In this document: positions 55,038 to 64,000 of the stretch, in pieces
Position numbering within the stretch: the stretch's first letter is position 1
How the letters are laid out: every line of letters begins with the position of its first letter
Assembly (NCBI GenBank): GCA_004335835.1
Contig: RWJK01001538.1
Coordinates: 1-64,000, forward strand
Source of the DNA: Scenedesmus sp. ARA3
Lineage: Eukaryota > Chlorophyta > Chlorophyceae > Sphaeropleales > Scenedesmaceae
DNA length: 64,000 bases
Direction of reading: 5' to 3'
Notes under the pieces: generated by a model
What the model saw: only the letters and a program-made list of their open reading frames with translations
Database searches by the model: none
What the model was told of the DNA's origin: nothing
Program-made: the position numbers and the translations under genes

Positions 55038-57981
55038 CTACCAGCCAGTGTTGCCAACCGAGCCAGATGACAATGGCCTGGCAACTGTCAGCGGCAGGCT
55101 GCCACCACGGCCCAGCTGCTGACCCACCTGCCCTGCCTGGCTCTGCTGCAGCTGCTGCAGCAGCGCCGCCTCCTTCGCCATGATTGCGCTCATTGCCGCC
55201 TGCTTCTGCTGCCTCTGCCAAGCATACAGCTTCCCAATCACCTTGGACACTGCATTTCCCTCCTCACTGTGCCTGTGGAAGCCGGCGCCTGGGTGCAGCA
55301 GTGCCTCCAGCCTTGGAAGGGCGCCTGCAGAGCAGCGCAGCGGCCACAAGAGCAAGTACTCAAGCTCAGCTTGCAAGGGCTGTCAACAATAGATTATGAC
55401 ACGCTGTCCTTGCTGTGTGCTCCACCGTGACCTGGTTGTGCATGTCAGAGGGACGTCATGCACTGCGCTGCCGACAGCAGGCTACACCTGGAAATACGGT
55501 TGCATGTGCTGCACTTTGCAAGAGGCGTTGTCGTTTCAAAAACCACGTAGCCCATACCTGCTGCAAACATTGCTGCTGTGTTGCCTGCATGGTGACCGAC
55601 AACCAGCTCCAGCAGCAAGTGCACAGCCACTGCCTGTGGCGCTGCTGCTGGGTAGTCCTGCAGGTCCAGCATCTCCACCAACGCCTCCACTGCACGCTGC
55701 TTGACAATGATGGCCTGCGAGGGTTGCGGTTTGCAATGTTCAAAGAGCGCAGGAACATGGGGGCCGGAGGTGAGCAACCAGCCAGCAATTTGGTTGTGTT
55801 ATGTTTGTCAAGACAAGCTGTGCCTAAGAGACTGTGCAGTGCTGCAGGAAGATTCAGCTGAGTTAGTTGCAGGGCAGCACATGCCTGCAGTAGCAGTGCA
55901 GCACATCGGCAGCCCTGAAGCCTGTGCCGTGGTGGACCTCTGGGTGAGCAAACAGCTGCCACTGCTGCTGGTATGCACTGTTAACTGTGCACATGCATGG
56001 TACCAGCAACTTGTGCAACAGGCCTTACATGTAGCCGTGCCTCAATTCGCACCTGGTTCTCATAGTTGCCCACTGCCAATGCAAGCAGCACCTCAGCAGC
56101 CACCTGCAGAGCATGACCAAGCATCCACAGTTTAGCAACTGCCATGACTGCAAGCAGCTGAAACAGCATGACTGTGCCCTGCTGAACAGGCATGCTTAGC
56201 TTCCAAGATGTATTCACTTCAAGCAGTCACCACCCACCTGCTGTGTCTTGATGGAGCCCTGCGCTGCTTGGGCCTTGAGGCACGTGCACAGCATCTGCAC
56301 AGCACCAGCATCTGCAAACACCTGCTGGCGCTGCTGGTTGGCGCCAGGTGGGCCCGCCAGCTCGTTGAGCGCACTGAGTGCTGTGTAGACTAGGGTGCTT
56401 GATGAGGAGCCCAGCATGCGTGTCAGCCTGCAGCCAAGAAAAACAGCATGCCGCACAACGTCTACAAGCTTCATGGTGCTGCTGCAGTGGTGCGGTGGAC
56501 CGCAACACAATGATGCACCCGAAATATATGCTGTGCCAACTCAGCACACGCAGCATGTGCAGCCTTCTCTATATCAAAGCTTTCCTGCAAGCACACCACA
56601 CACACTCACCTTGGCACAGCATTGCTGTCGATGATGATGGCCTGGTGCGCAGAGCTGCCCCTGGCAAGGCCCCACAGCGCTGCGGCTGCACCCTGCTGCT
56701 GCTCGTCACTTGCTGCTCCACGCAGCATCTTGGCCAGGGGCTCTACAGCTCCTGCAGCCATGATGAAGCCTGGGTGGGCTGCACCAGTGAAGGCCAGCAC
56801 TGCCAGCTGCTCCGCTGCCTGTGCAGTTGTGCTGGGGTCAGCGCTGCCCAGCAGGGAGACCAGCTCCAGGATGTTGTCCTGCACATCAAGCGGCAGTGGC
56901 TCTGCCCTTGCAGGACTTGCAGGAATGAAGCCTGCCAATGCTGCTGGTGCAGCCACTCGAGCAGGGCTGGTGTTTGGCGAAGGTGCAAAGGTTCCCCGCA
57001 TGTGTGATGAGGGTGAGGGGCTGGCGTGAGGAGAGGAGGGCAGAGTGGTGGAGGAAGGCTTGGAGCACTGCCGCTTCTGCTGCTTGCTGGTAGCCAGAGA
57101 TACTGCCAGCATGTCGCGCAGCGGCTGCTGTTGCACAGGGTCATTGTCTGCGCTGGTGCGGCTGTCATAGGCGCCATCGCTGATGCGGTTGTTGCCGAGG
57201 CTGCTGGCACTTGTGGTTGAGGTTGGTAAGGCGCGCACGACAAGCTTCATGGGGCTGTCGGCCCTGCTGGAGGGAGAGCTAGGTCCTGCAGGAGAGGCGG
57301 CATCATCATAGAAACCGTCGTGTGCGCTGCTGCTGTGCTGCAGGCGCGACTTCTTGTCTGGGCTGCGCTTGTCTGGGTTACGCCAGGATGGGCTGCTGCT
57401 GATGCCGGTTGGCCTGCCGCGGGGTGGTGAGGTCGGGCCATCTGCGTATGGATCGCTGGATGACATTGCATCCTGCAAGCGTTGTTTGCAACAGATGTAA
57501 GGTAAGCATTTCATGAAGTGTGCACGGATGCTAATGATAGTGAACAGAAGCTGTACATGCCATGCTTGGATGCAGAAGGAGGTGAGCCCGCTACCAGAAC
57601 TTGCAGGATAGGTAGAAAACGATGGGTTCAACTGTGCTGGCTGTCCCTGTACCGTATCATGCACAGCCTGCATGTGATGGCTTTGATATTGATGTGTAAA
57701 TCTCCATCAACCTGCCCTCTGCTCAGTGCCTGCAGGTACAACATGCCTTGCAGGACCCTCACCTGCAGCGACCCTGCCAGTTGCTCCCAGCTGCAAGGGT
57801 TTGACCTGTCAGCCAGCAAGCTGCACTGCAGCAGGCTGCCATCTCTAGCATAGTCCTGCATGCCACTTGGCTTGCCAAGACATGTGGTGCGCATGCACAT
57901 CATCTCTTGCAGCGCGTAACGGCGCCTGCCATCGCCATTGGTGCTCCCAGGCAGGAAGTCTGGGAGGGTACAGTTGTCCAT
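55038..57981 (-). CDS. Armadillo-repeat protein with disordered Ser/Pro-rich N-terminus
   Basis: Six exons join in frame to 588 aa: 57981-57763, 57472-56610, 56427-56238, 56103-56053, 55714-55558, 55324-55038. Residues about 74-270 are Ser/Pro/Ala-rich with SP-type sites (TSPPRGRPTG, SPDKKS), typical of phosphorylated linkers. From about 275, repeated ARM-type helices follow: NILELVSLLGSADPSTTAQA, AGAVEPLAKMLRG, AAAALWGLARGS, VYTALSALNELAG, AGAVQMLCTCLKAQ and AVEALVEMLDLQ. A Gln/Ala-rich amphipathic helix precedes a short tail ending GNTGW. ARM proteins bind partner peptides; nothing identifies the partner. The ATG at 57981 (MDNCTLPDFLPG) is the first in this frame near the first exon. Confidence 0.8.
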
Positions 57982-59073
57982 GATGCTCTCTGGTGTGTTG
58001 AACGATTTCTGTAGGTGATTGGACGGTGCAGGGTGGGCAGTACGAGGTAGCGCAAGTGCGCCTCTGGCTCTGTCTGGCAGCTGCTGCTTCAGCAAGCTTG
58101 CCAGCAGGAAACCGACCAGGCAGTCTCCTGCAGGAAGAAGCAACAAGTAGTGGGTTGCAGTTTTTGTTGAAACAGGCTGTTGCTGATGGCCCAGTCCGCA
58201 GCAGAGCAGACCTGCACAGCAGTGTTGCACAGCAGTGCTGGTGCTGTCTTCAGCAGCAGATCACATCAGTGTGCACCACGGCACATACACAACTCTTGAA
58301 GTGCTCAAACGACACAAATACTGTAAACTTAGTCTGCTTTAGCTCAGCCTGTGGGCTACCTGTGCTGTGGCACAACGAGCGGGATGCAGTGGCGCGCCAA
58401 AATCGATGCGAAGCATGGGTTCACCTGAAACGGATGCCTACCTGTTGATAGCTATCAAAGAAAAGTAAAGAATTGATTCTTGAGGAGAGCGTACTCGGCG
58501 GCCCAGCTGGTGCAAAGTTTGTCGCCGAGCTTCTCAAGGGTTGACAGGTTTACAGCTGACAAGCACCATAGAAGTGTTAGAAACCCGACGCCATTGCGTT
58601 GTCTGATGGCTGCAGCTCACCCGAGCTGTCGGGGTGGTTCTAAACCCCAAAACGCATCGATGCCAAACCCTAGTTCTTCCAAATGCTGCTGGAGCAGCTT
58701 AAAGTACAAAACATGATGCGGTACATCCCAGACTAGAAGTCGGAATAGCACTGCTGCACTAATCAACATCGAAGAGAGTGCGTGCATGTGAACGTTTGAA
58801 CAAAGTGTGTCCAGCGGCAATTACAGGAACACCAAGAAACTCCACAAAACAGCTCACACACCATCTGCTTACGACGCCCAGTTGCTACACTGCTCTTTGC
58901 AGGACAGTGCCGATGCCGTGCCTGGGTGTAAGCCACCAATGACCCCACCAATCAAGTTGACATGTGAACAGCAACTACTGCTGCTGCAGCAGCCACTGCT
59001 GCCCTGGCGCGCCAAACCAGACGATGTGCTGCTGCTCCGAACACCCATCAAGCGGCAGCTGTGAAGAGGGCAT
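57982..59073. other. Intergenic: ARM-gene promoter and NDK 3' UTR
   Basis: TTACA at 58821 (TGTAA on the minus strand) lies about 250 nt past the NDK stop. No further gene is seen. Confidence 0.45.
58821..58825 (-). terminator. Candidate TGTAA poly(A) signal of the NDK gene
   Basis: Minus-strand TGTAA about 250 nt downstream of the TAA stop at 59074. Confidence 0.45.
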
Positions 59074-60866
59074 TTACTCGTAGATCCAGGGCTTGGCTGC
59101 GGGGGTCCACTCAGCCAGGTTCTCTGCAGCAGCAACAGCAGATACACAACAAGAAGATGCTGAGCAAGCACGCCTGAATATGTGCCTGCAAGGATACACC
59201 CGGCAGCAACACTACAGCGAAACACTACGACAGTCTGTAAAAGCAGGCATAATACCCCTACTACCAGGCTCGTAACCTGTCCTGCAAGCATTGCTTTGAT
59301 TTGCATCATTGCTGTGGGGTTGCTGCACATCCAGGGGAAGTCACTACCACACCCCAGCATCGGCACTCACCACCGAACCACAGGGCAATCTCCTTCTGTG
59401 CGTTCTCCACGCTGTCGCTGCCGTGAATCACGTTGCGCCCCACCTGCAGCAAACAAGCAGAGCAAGCAGAGCCACCACAGCTCAATGCGTCAGCAGCTGC
59501 TGTAGAACCCATCACAACAACCAGGCCACGCCAGCATTGCCTCCTGAGTGACAAACATGGCAGTGTGCCTGAGGTGCATGCAGCGTCACACCCTGCTACT
59601 GCTATTACTTTTGCTGCTGCGGAGTGAACCTTGGCAGTATCCACAAGTACTGACAGAACTAGGCACTGGTCAGGTCCTGATTTGTGTCGCAGCAGCTGTA
59701 GCGCACCTCAATGGCATAGTCACCACGGATGGTGCCTGGCTCGCTGGCCTGTGGGTTGGTGGCGCCAATCATCTTGCGGCCAGTCAGCACAATGTTCCTG
59801 CCCTCCCAGACCTAGCAGCACAAATGCACAGCAGCGAAGTGAGTAAGCAGAGGCAATGGTGTGTGCGCTGGACGGCAGGGAGGTAGGGGTGTGTGTGAGG
59901 GGGAGCCAGCGTCAAGAACAGCAGTACAGGTGCTGCGCAAACTGGGCCAAGCTGGCAGCATCCAGGTGTAAACCCACTGCTCACGCCATGCTGCTGTGCT
60001 GCTGCCGATACACAGGGCTGTTAGTGAGGTGGAGAGTGCAGTGAGGCTGATGCAAAGCCTGTCGCAGCAACATCAGATGATTGAACATGCAAGCTGCCTG
60101 CACATGCGTTCCCACTGCTCTGCAGCACACTGCCCAGTCAATTGCTGAGGTGAACAGCAAATCAAACATAAGCTGCAGGCTACGAACATGCAGAAGATCC
60201 TTACAGCACAAGCACCAGCAGCAGGACAGCTGCTGCTGCTGCTGCTGCCAAGCAGAAGAACTGCCAACGCACCATAGCCACCACTGGGCCACTGCAGATG
60301 TAGTCCACCAGGGCACCGAAGAAAGGCTTCTCAGACAGATCAGCGTAATGCTTCTCTGCCAGAGAGCGCTCCACGTTGAGCATCTTCAGGCCAACCAGCT
60401 TGTAGCCACGCTGCTCGAAGCGCTTGATGACCTCGCCAACCAGGCCACGCTGCACGCCGTCAGGCTGCGAGGACAGAAGCAGTAAACGACAGCTTAGAAG
60501 CAGTTTATGCGTCTATCGTCCAATGTGATTGAAAAAAGCTGCCAGAGGAGGTAGACGCCTGGATGCTTCAACCGACCCGCCCACCAGCCAAACGAGACAT
60601 AGACGTGCAACTGCTGGATACAAGATACATACTGATATGGCGACGTGTTGGCTGCATTGCCAAGCTGGAGGCATATCAGCACCCACTGCATCCTTGTTTG
60701 ATGCCAGCTACTTGCCTTGATCATGATGTAGCTCCTCTCGGTCGCCACTGCATTGGCAAAACATGTGAAATAGTCAGTGCATTGCTGCTGCCACACAAAA
60801 GCTGAGGTTGAGCAACAGCACCAACAGCAGCAGCGCTGCCTGACATGGCCTGATGCCAAGCTCACT
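59074..60866 (-). CDS. NDK1: Nucleoside diphosphate kinase
   Basis: Exons 60866 (only the A of ATG, at the end of the 5' UTR exon), 60747-60716, 60464-60273, 59811-59707, 59443-59371 and 59123-59074 join to 150 aa, the normal length for this enzyme. It transfers the gamma phosphate from ATP to NDPs through a phospho-histidine. Family landmarks are all present: [16 protein letters not shown], the Kpn loop region [35 protein letters not shown], the active-site NVIHGSD (His nucleophile), and the C-terminal AKPWIYE. It lacks a transit peptide, so it is the cytosolic type. Two oddities: the start codon appears to be split by an intron (A / TG) in a good AAAATGG context, and the intron after IMIK has a GC donor (AAG/GCAAGT). 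Confidence 0.92.
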
Positions 60867-61189
60867 TTTTGCTGGTTTGTGAACTTGCAAGCACAGAAGA
60901 AGGGTGTAGCAGGTAAAAAGGTGACTGTGTACAGCCAGTGAACGGGTAAATGCGTGTGCTGCTGTTCTGCACAGCCCGCTGCCTAAACAACTGTTACAAG
61001 GGCTTCGGACTCCAGTTTGATTCCACCAGAACAACACCGCATGTAGCTATGTTTGCTTCGATCGTTCTCTTCTAAAAGTCTTAAATGGAAACACGCCTGC
61101 CCAGAGGACACGGGCCCGAGTACTAAGCAGTGACCTGCACGAAAGCCTGGTTCCGTGCAGATGTGCTGCTGAGCTGGTGGTTTCCACGC
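60867..61189. promoter_or_regulatory. Short divergent promoter region between NDK and the membrane-protein gene
   Basis: Only about 320 bp separate the two divergent start codons. This interval must include the NDK 5' UTR exon and probably both core promoters. I see no clear TATA box. Confidence 0.4.
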
Positions 61190-61962
61190 ATGAGCGCGGG
61201 GTCAGCATTTGGATCGGCAGGGCCTGCCGGACTGCAGGTACTTCCGCAACTTGCCCTGCTGTGGTCCTGTGCAGTGCGTTCCTTACAGGCTTTCGAGCTC
61301 AGCCTAGCGTGCTCAACTCACCTGCAGGGAGAGGCCACTGAACTCCTCGTTCCGTTGCTCGAGAGCGACGAAATCCACTCAGACACAGGAGCAGCAGCAG
61401 GCCAGGGAGATGCAGCTGTGCATGAGGGGGATGTGGAGCAGGGCCTGGTGGCAGGGTCAGATGCTGAAGCAGGCTCAAGCAAGTCTGAGGAGGACGTTGC
61501 TGTCGCTGTAAGTCGAAATTCACCAAGGACAGCTGCTGGGCATCACGTGGTTGCTCGTCAACAGCACATACTGCTGCTGCTGCTGCTGTTGCTGTTGCAT
61601 CGGGATGCCCTGACAGCATACACAGCTACACATACATCAGCACAGCAGCTTGATATCCTCGGCTTTCTCAGCAGCAGTTGACAGGGTGATGCCAGGTAGC
61701 AGAGAGTTGCGCTCTGAGCAGCAGCGCATGGCAAGTGCGCCCATCCACCTGTGTGTAGCATGTGCCGCAAATATGATGTATATATTCCTCGTGTCCTGCA
61801 GGCTGCGAGGGCAACCAGCCAGTCAGGGCCAGGGGTCTACTGTTTGGACCTGCTGAGGCTGCTCATATTCTACTGGGCAATTGTAGCAGACGCGCTGCTC
61901 ATGAAGGTCAGCAGCAATCGCAGCAGTGCCAAGCAGCGCGTTCGAGGTGGCCAAGTCATCTC

Positions 61963-61999
<37 letters not shown>

Positions 62000-63253
62000 G
62001 CAATGACCGTGCAGATGTGCATATGCAGCCTGGCACCTAGGCAGCTTGGGGCCCCTTTTGTAGGTGTACGCGGCACCTACAGCAGCCTGGCACCTGTGGT
62101 CCTGGTTGCGGTACAGGCGGTAACCACAGCGGCCCACTGCAGCAGTGCTGCTGCAAGCAGTCGTTGCAGAACCACAGCCTGCATGCACCAGAGCAGTTGG
62201 AACTGCAGCAAACATGCTCACTGCCAGTTGAGACATTTGCGTGTGGACAGACACTGTGCAAGCACCACCATGCAGAAGACCAGCAGCTTTCAGCAGCAGC
62301 AGCAGCAGCACGCACTCTTCTGCAGTCACTACAAAGACAGCTGTAGCTGCACAGGCAGCGACTGCCCACCATGCATATGCGCTGTGCTTGTCCCGCCCAC
62401 GTTTTCACATCCCGCCTCTGTCTGCTGCTTCTCTGCATGTTCATTGCCTCCTTTTTGCCTGCCTGCCTGCTGGCCTGCTTGCAGGAACTGTACAGCCAGC
62501 AGCACCTGGTGTTTGCAGGAGTTGCTACAGGCTTCACAGTGGGGCCCCATGTGTTCATGTCGCTGCTGCTGATCATACGGCAGGGCTGGCTGCAGGCCGC
62601 CAGCCAGGCCTGCGGTTTTATCCTCACGCTGAACCCTTTTGAGAGCCTGACGCCTATCCCGCAGGGCGTGCTTGGGCTGTTTGTGATCAGCATAGGCTTC
62701 ATCGCGTACGTGCTGATCGCAGCGTCAGGTGCGCACTTTGCCTCAGCTTGGCGGATTTCAGTACCCGCTGCCTTGTCTATGCGCTGATCGCAGCGTCAGA
62801 TTTGCAGCACAGCAGCAGCAGCAGCCCGGCGGACAGGTTATGTGTACGGGGTCACCTTTCAATGCTAATACGTGCAGCCAGTTCCTGTCTTCGCAGCCAG
62901 CAGCAGTAGCAGCAGCTTCAATGCAGCTGAACCAGGATGTGAGGCGGCTGTGCTTTGTGGCATTTTGCTGCTGGTTGTTGACACCCGGATTTCACCCGCC
63001 TGGGCTCTCACATGCCTGGGCTCACCAACATGTCCACTTGGTGTATGCTGCTGCTGCCGCGCAGGGTTGATCTTTGTGGCGTACTGCGTGGTGTGCTACC
63101 TGGTCACTGTGCTGCTGTTTAGCCTGCTCATCCCGGGCCTGTATGTGCTGCTGCTGCTGCTGCCGTGCAGGGCTGATCTTTGTGGCATACTGCGTGGTGT
63201 GCTACCTTGTCAGTGCGCTGCTCTTCAGCCTGCTCATCCTGGACCTGTTTATG

Positions 63254-63299
<46 letters not shown>

Positions 63300-64000
63300 G
63301 TGCAGGGTTGATCTTTGTGGCGTACTGCGTGGTTTGCTACCTGGTGACTGCGCTGCTCTTCAGCCTGCTCATCCTTGACCTGGCGGCCCTTGTCATAACG
63401 GTGGCGCCCAGCAAGGCCATCTTTAAGTACACAGACCTGGTGTACACAGGTACGAAGGGAAAGTAATGGCATCATTTGTCAAGTGAACTTCTTGATTTGA
63501 TTGAACCTGCCTCGCAAGTATATTGTGCTGCCTGCTGCCTCCAACTGCTGTTAGCATGCCCTGTTCATGCTCCGTTCTCAGAGAACCTGGGGGTCAGCCG
63601 GGCGGTGGCACCCTGCTGATCAACTTCTGCTGCCGCAGCTTGCTGTGATTGCGCTATTTTTTCTTACTATACACAGAGAACTCCCAGTTCAACAGGCTGG
63701 TGCTGCCGGCCTGACTGCAGCCCGCTAGTCACTCGCTGTCAGCCAACTGCCTGCTGCCGCCACCTGCTGTTGCCACGCTGTATTGTTGCAGAGAACTTCA
63801 AGCTCAGCCGGCTGGTGCTGCAGGCTTGGCTGCAGCCCGCTAGTCACTCGCTGTCAGCCAACTGCCTGCTGCCGCCACCTGCTGCCTCTTCACGCGGCTT
63901 TTCGCAGAGAACTTTAAGTTCAGCCGGCTGGTGCTGCAGGCCTGGCTGCAGTCAGCGCCCGAGCTGGTGGTGATAGCCGTCATCCTGTACAGGAATGTGG
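61190..64000 (+). CDS. Multi-pass membrane protein of unknown family, 3' end beyond window
   Basis: Exons 61190-61237, 61328-61507, 61802-61906, 62485-62728, 63306-63449 and 63908-64000 (running off the window) join in frame. The N-terminus (MSAGSAFGSAGPAGLQ) and an acidic, disordered exon 2 are followed by hydrophobic segments: LDLLRLLIFYWAIVADALLM, FTVGPHVFMSLLLII, GVLGLFVISIGFIAYVLIAA, LIFVAYCVVCYLVTALLFSL and a last segment at the edge (LVVIAVILY). At least five membrane spans are visible, with no signal peptide and no recognised motif. I cannot name the family; a polytopic protein of the endomembrane system or plasma membrane is all that can be said. The ATG at 61190 is the first in frame. 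Confidence 0.7.
61967..61996. repeat. (CAG)n in membrane-protein intron
   Basis: About ten CAG units lie in the intron between exons 61906 and 62485. Confidence 0.85.
62776..62805 (+). repeat. Shadow copy of membrane-protein exon 62485-62728 3' edge
   Basis: Codons for YALIAAS (GCGCTGATCGCAGCGTCAG) recur about 70 nt downstream of the intact exon. Confidence 0.75.
63057..63260 (+). repeat. Two shadow copies of membrane-protein exon 63306-63449 5' edge
   Basis: GCAGGG plus codons for LIFVAYCVVCYLVTVLLFSL recur at 63063 and 63169, upstream of the intact exon, spaced 106-137 bp. Each diverges after about 80 nt. A (CTG)n tract at 63253-63298 separates the last copy from the exon. Confidence 0.85.
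63578..63845 (+). repeat. Three shadow copies of membrane-protein exon 63908 5' edge
   Basis: AGAGAAC plus codons resembling ENFKLSRLVLQAWLQ recur at about 63579, 63675 and 63791, upstream of the intact exon. Similarity increases towards the real exon. Confidence 0.85.

Overview
The window is nuclear DNA of a green alga. The genes carry many short phase-matched spliceosomal introns, likely poly(A) signals are TGTAA (the chlorophyte signal), and (CAG/CTG)n microsatellites fill coding regions and introns. This fits a chlorophyte, plausibly Sphaeropleales/Scenedesmaceae; the lineage assignment is inference. Gene models below were assembled by hand. Unless stated otherwise, every exon junction preserves the reading frame and uses GT-AG.

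Layout: (1) 2-4862 (+), 3' part of a giant Gln/Ala/Ser-rich protein, followed by tandem copies of its own 3' end. (2) 6716-14646 (-) and 16741-22520 (-), a tandem pair of AUX1/LAX-type auxin-permease homologues (519 and 522 aa). (3) 23096-28748 (-), a secreted class-3 lipase. (4) 30799-31617 (+), a glutathione-S-transferase-like protein. (5) 32339-34961, a 2.6-kb Mutator-like DNA element with about 320-bp terminal inverted repeats (TIRs) and a 9-bp target-site duplication, carrying a three-exon gene of unknown function. (6) about 35711-38491 (+), a degenerate kinase-like protein. (7) 38943-42650, about 3.7 kb with no gene I can support. (8) 42995-53630 (-), a 1273-aa Ala-rich/PB1/Raf-like kinase. 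(9) 55038-57981 (-), an armadillo-repeat protein. (10) 59074-60866 (-), nucleoside diphosphate kinase. (11) 61190-64000 (+), a multi-pass membrane protein cut by the window end.

The most unusual signal is architectural. In almost every intron-rich gene, short tandem duplications straddle exon-intron boundaries. Introns therefore hold incomplete 'shadow' copies of the neighbouring exon: copies of an exon's 5' edge (with acceptor) lie upstream of the intact exon, and copies of its 3' edge (with donor) lie downstream. Stop codons are likewise followed by copies of the CDS end. In one AUX/LAX gene, three 52-nt copies of an exon piece encode the same 17 residues with only synonymous differences. 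In the PB1 kinase, the intact exon has lost the strong internal GTGAGT donor found in four of its five shadow copies.

Functionally the genes look like ordinary chromosomal neighbours rather than one pathway: auxin or amino-acid transport, extracellular lipid hydrolysis, glutathione chemistry, signalling kinases, and nucleotide metabolism.
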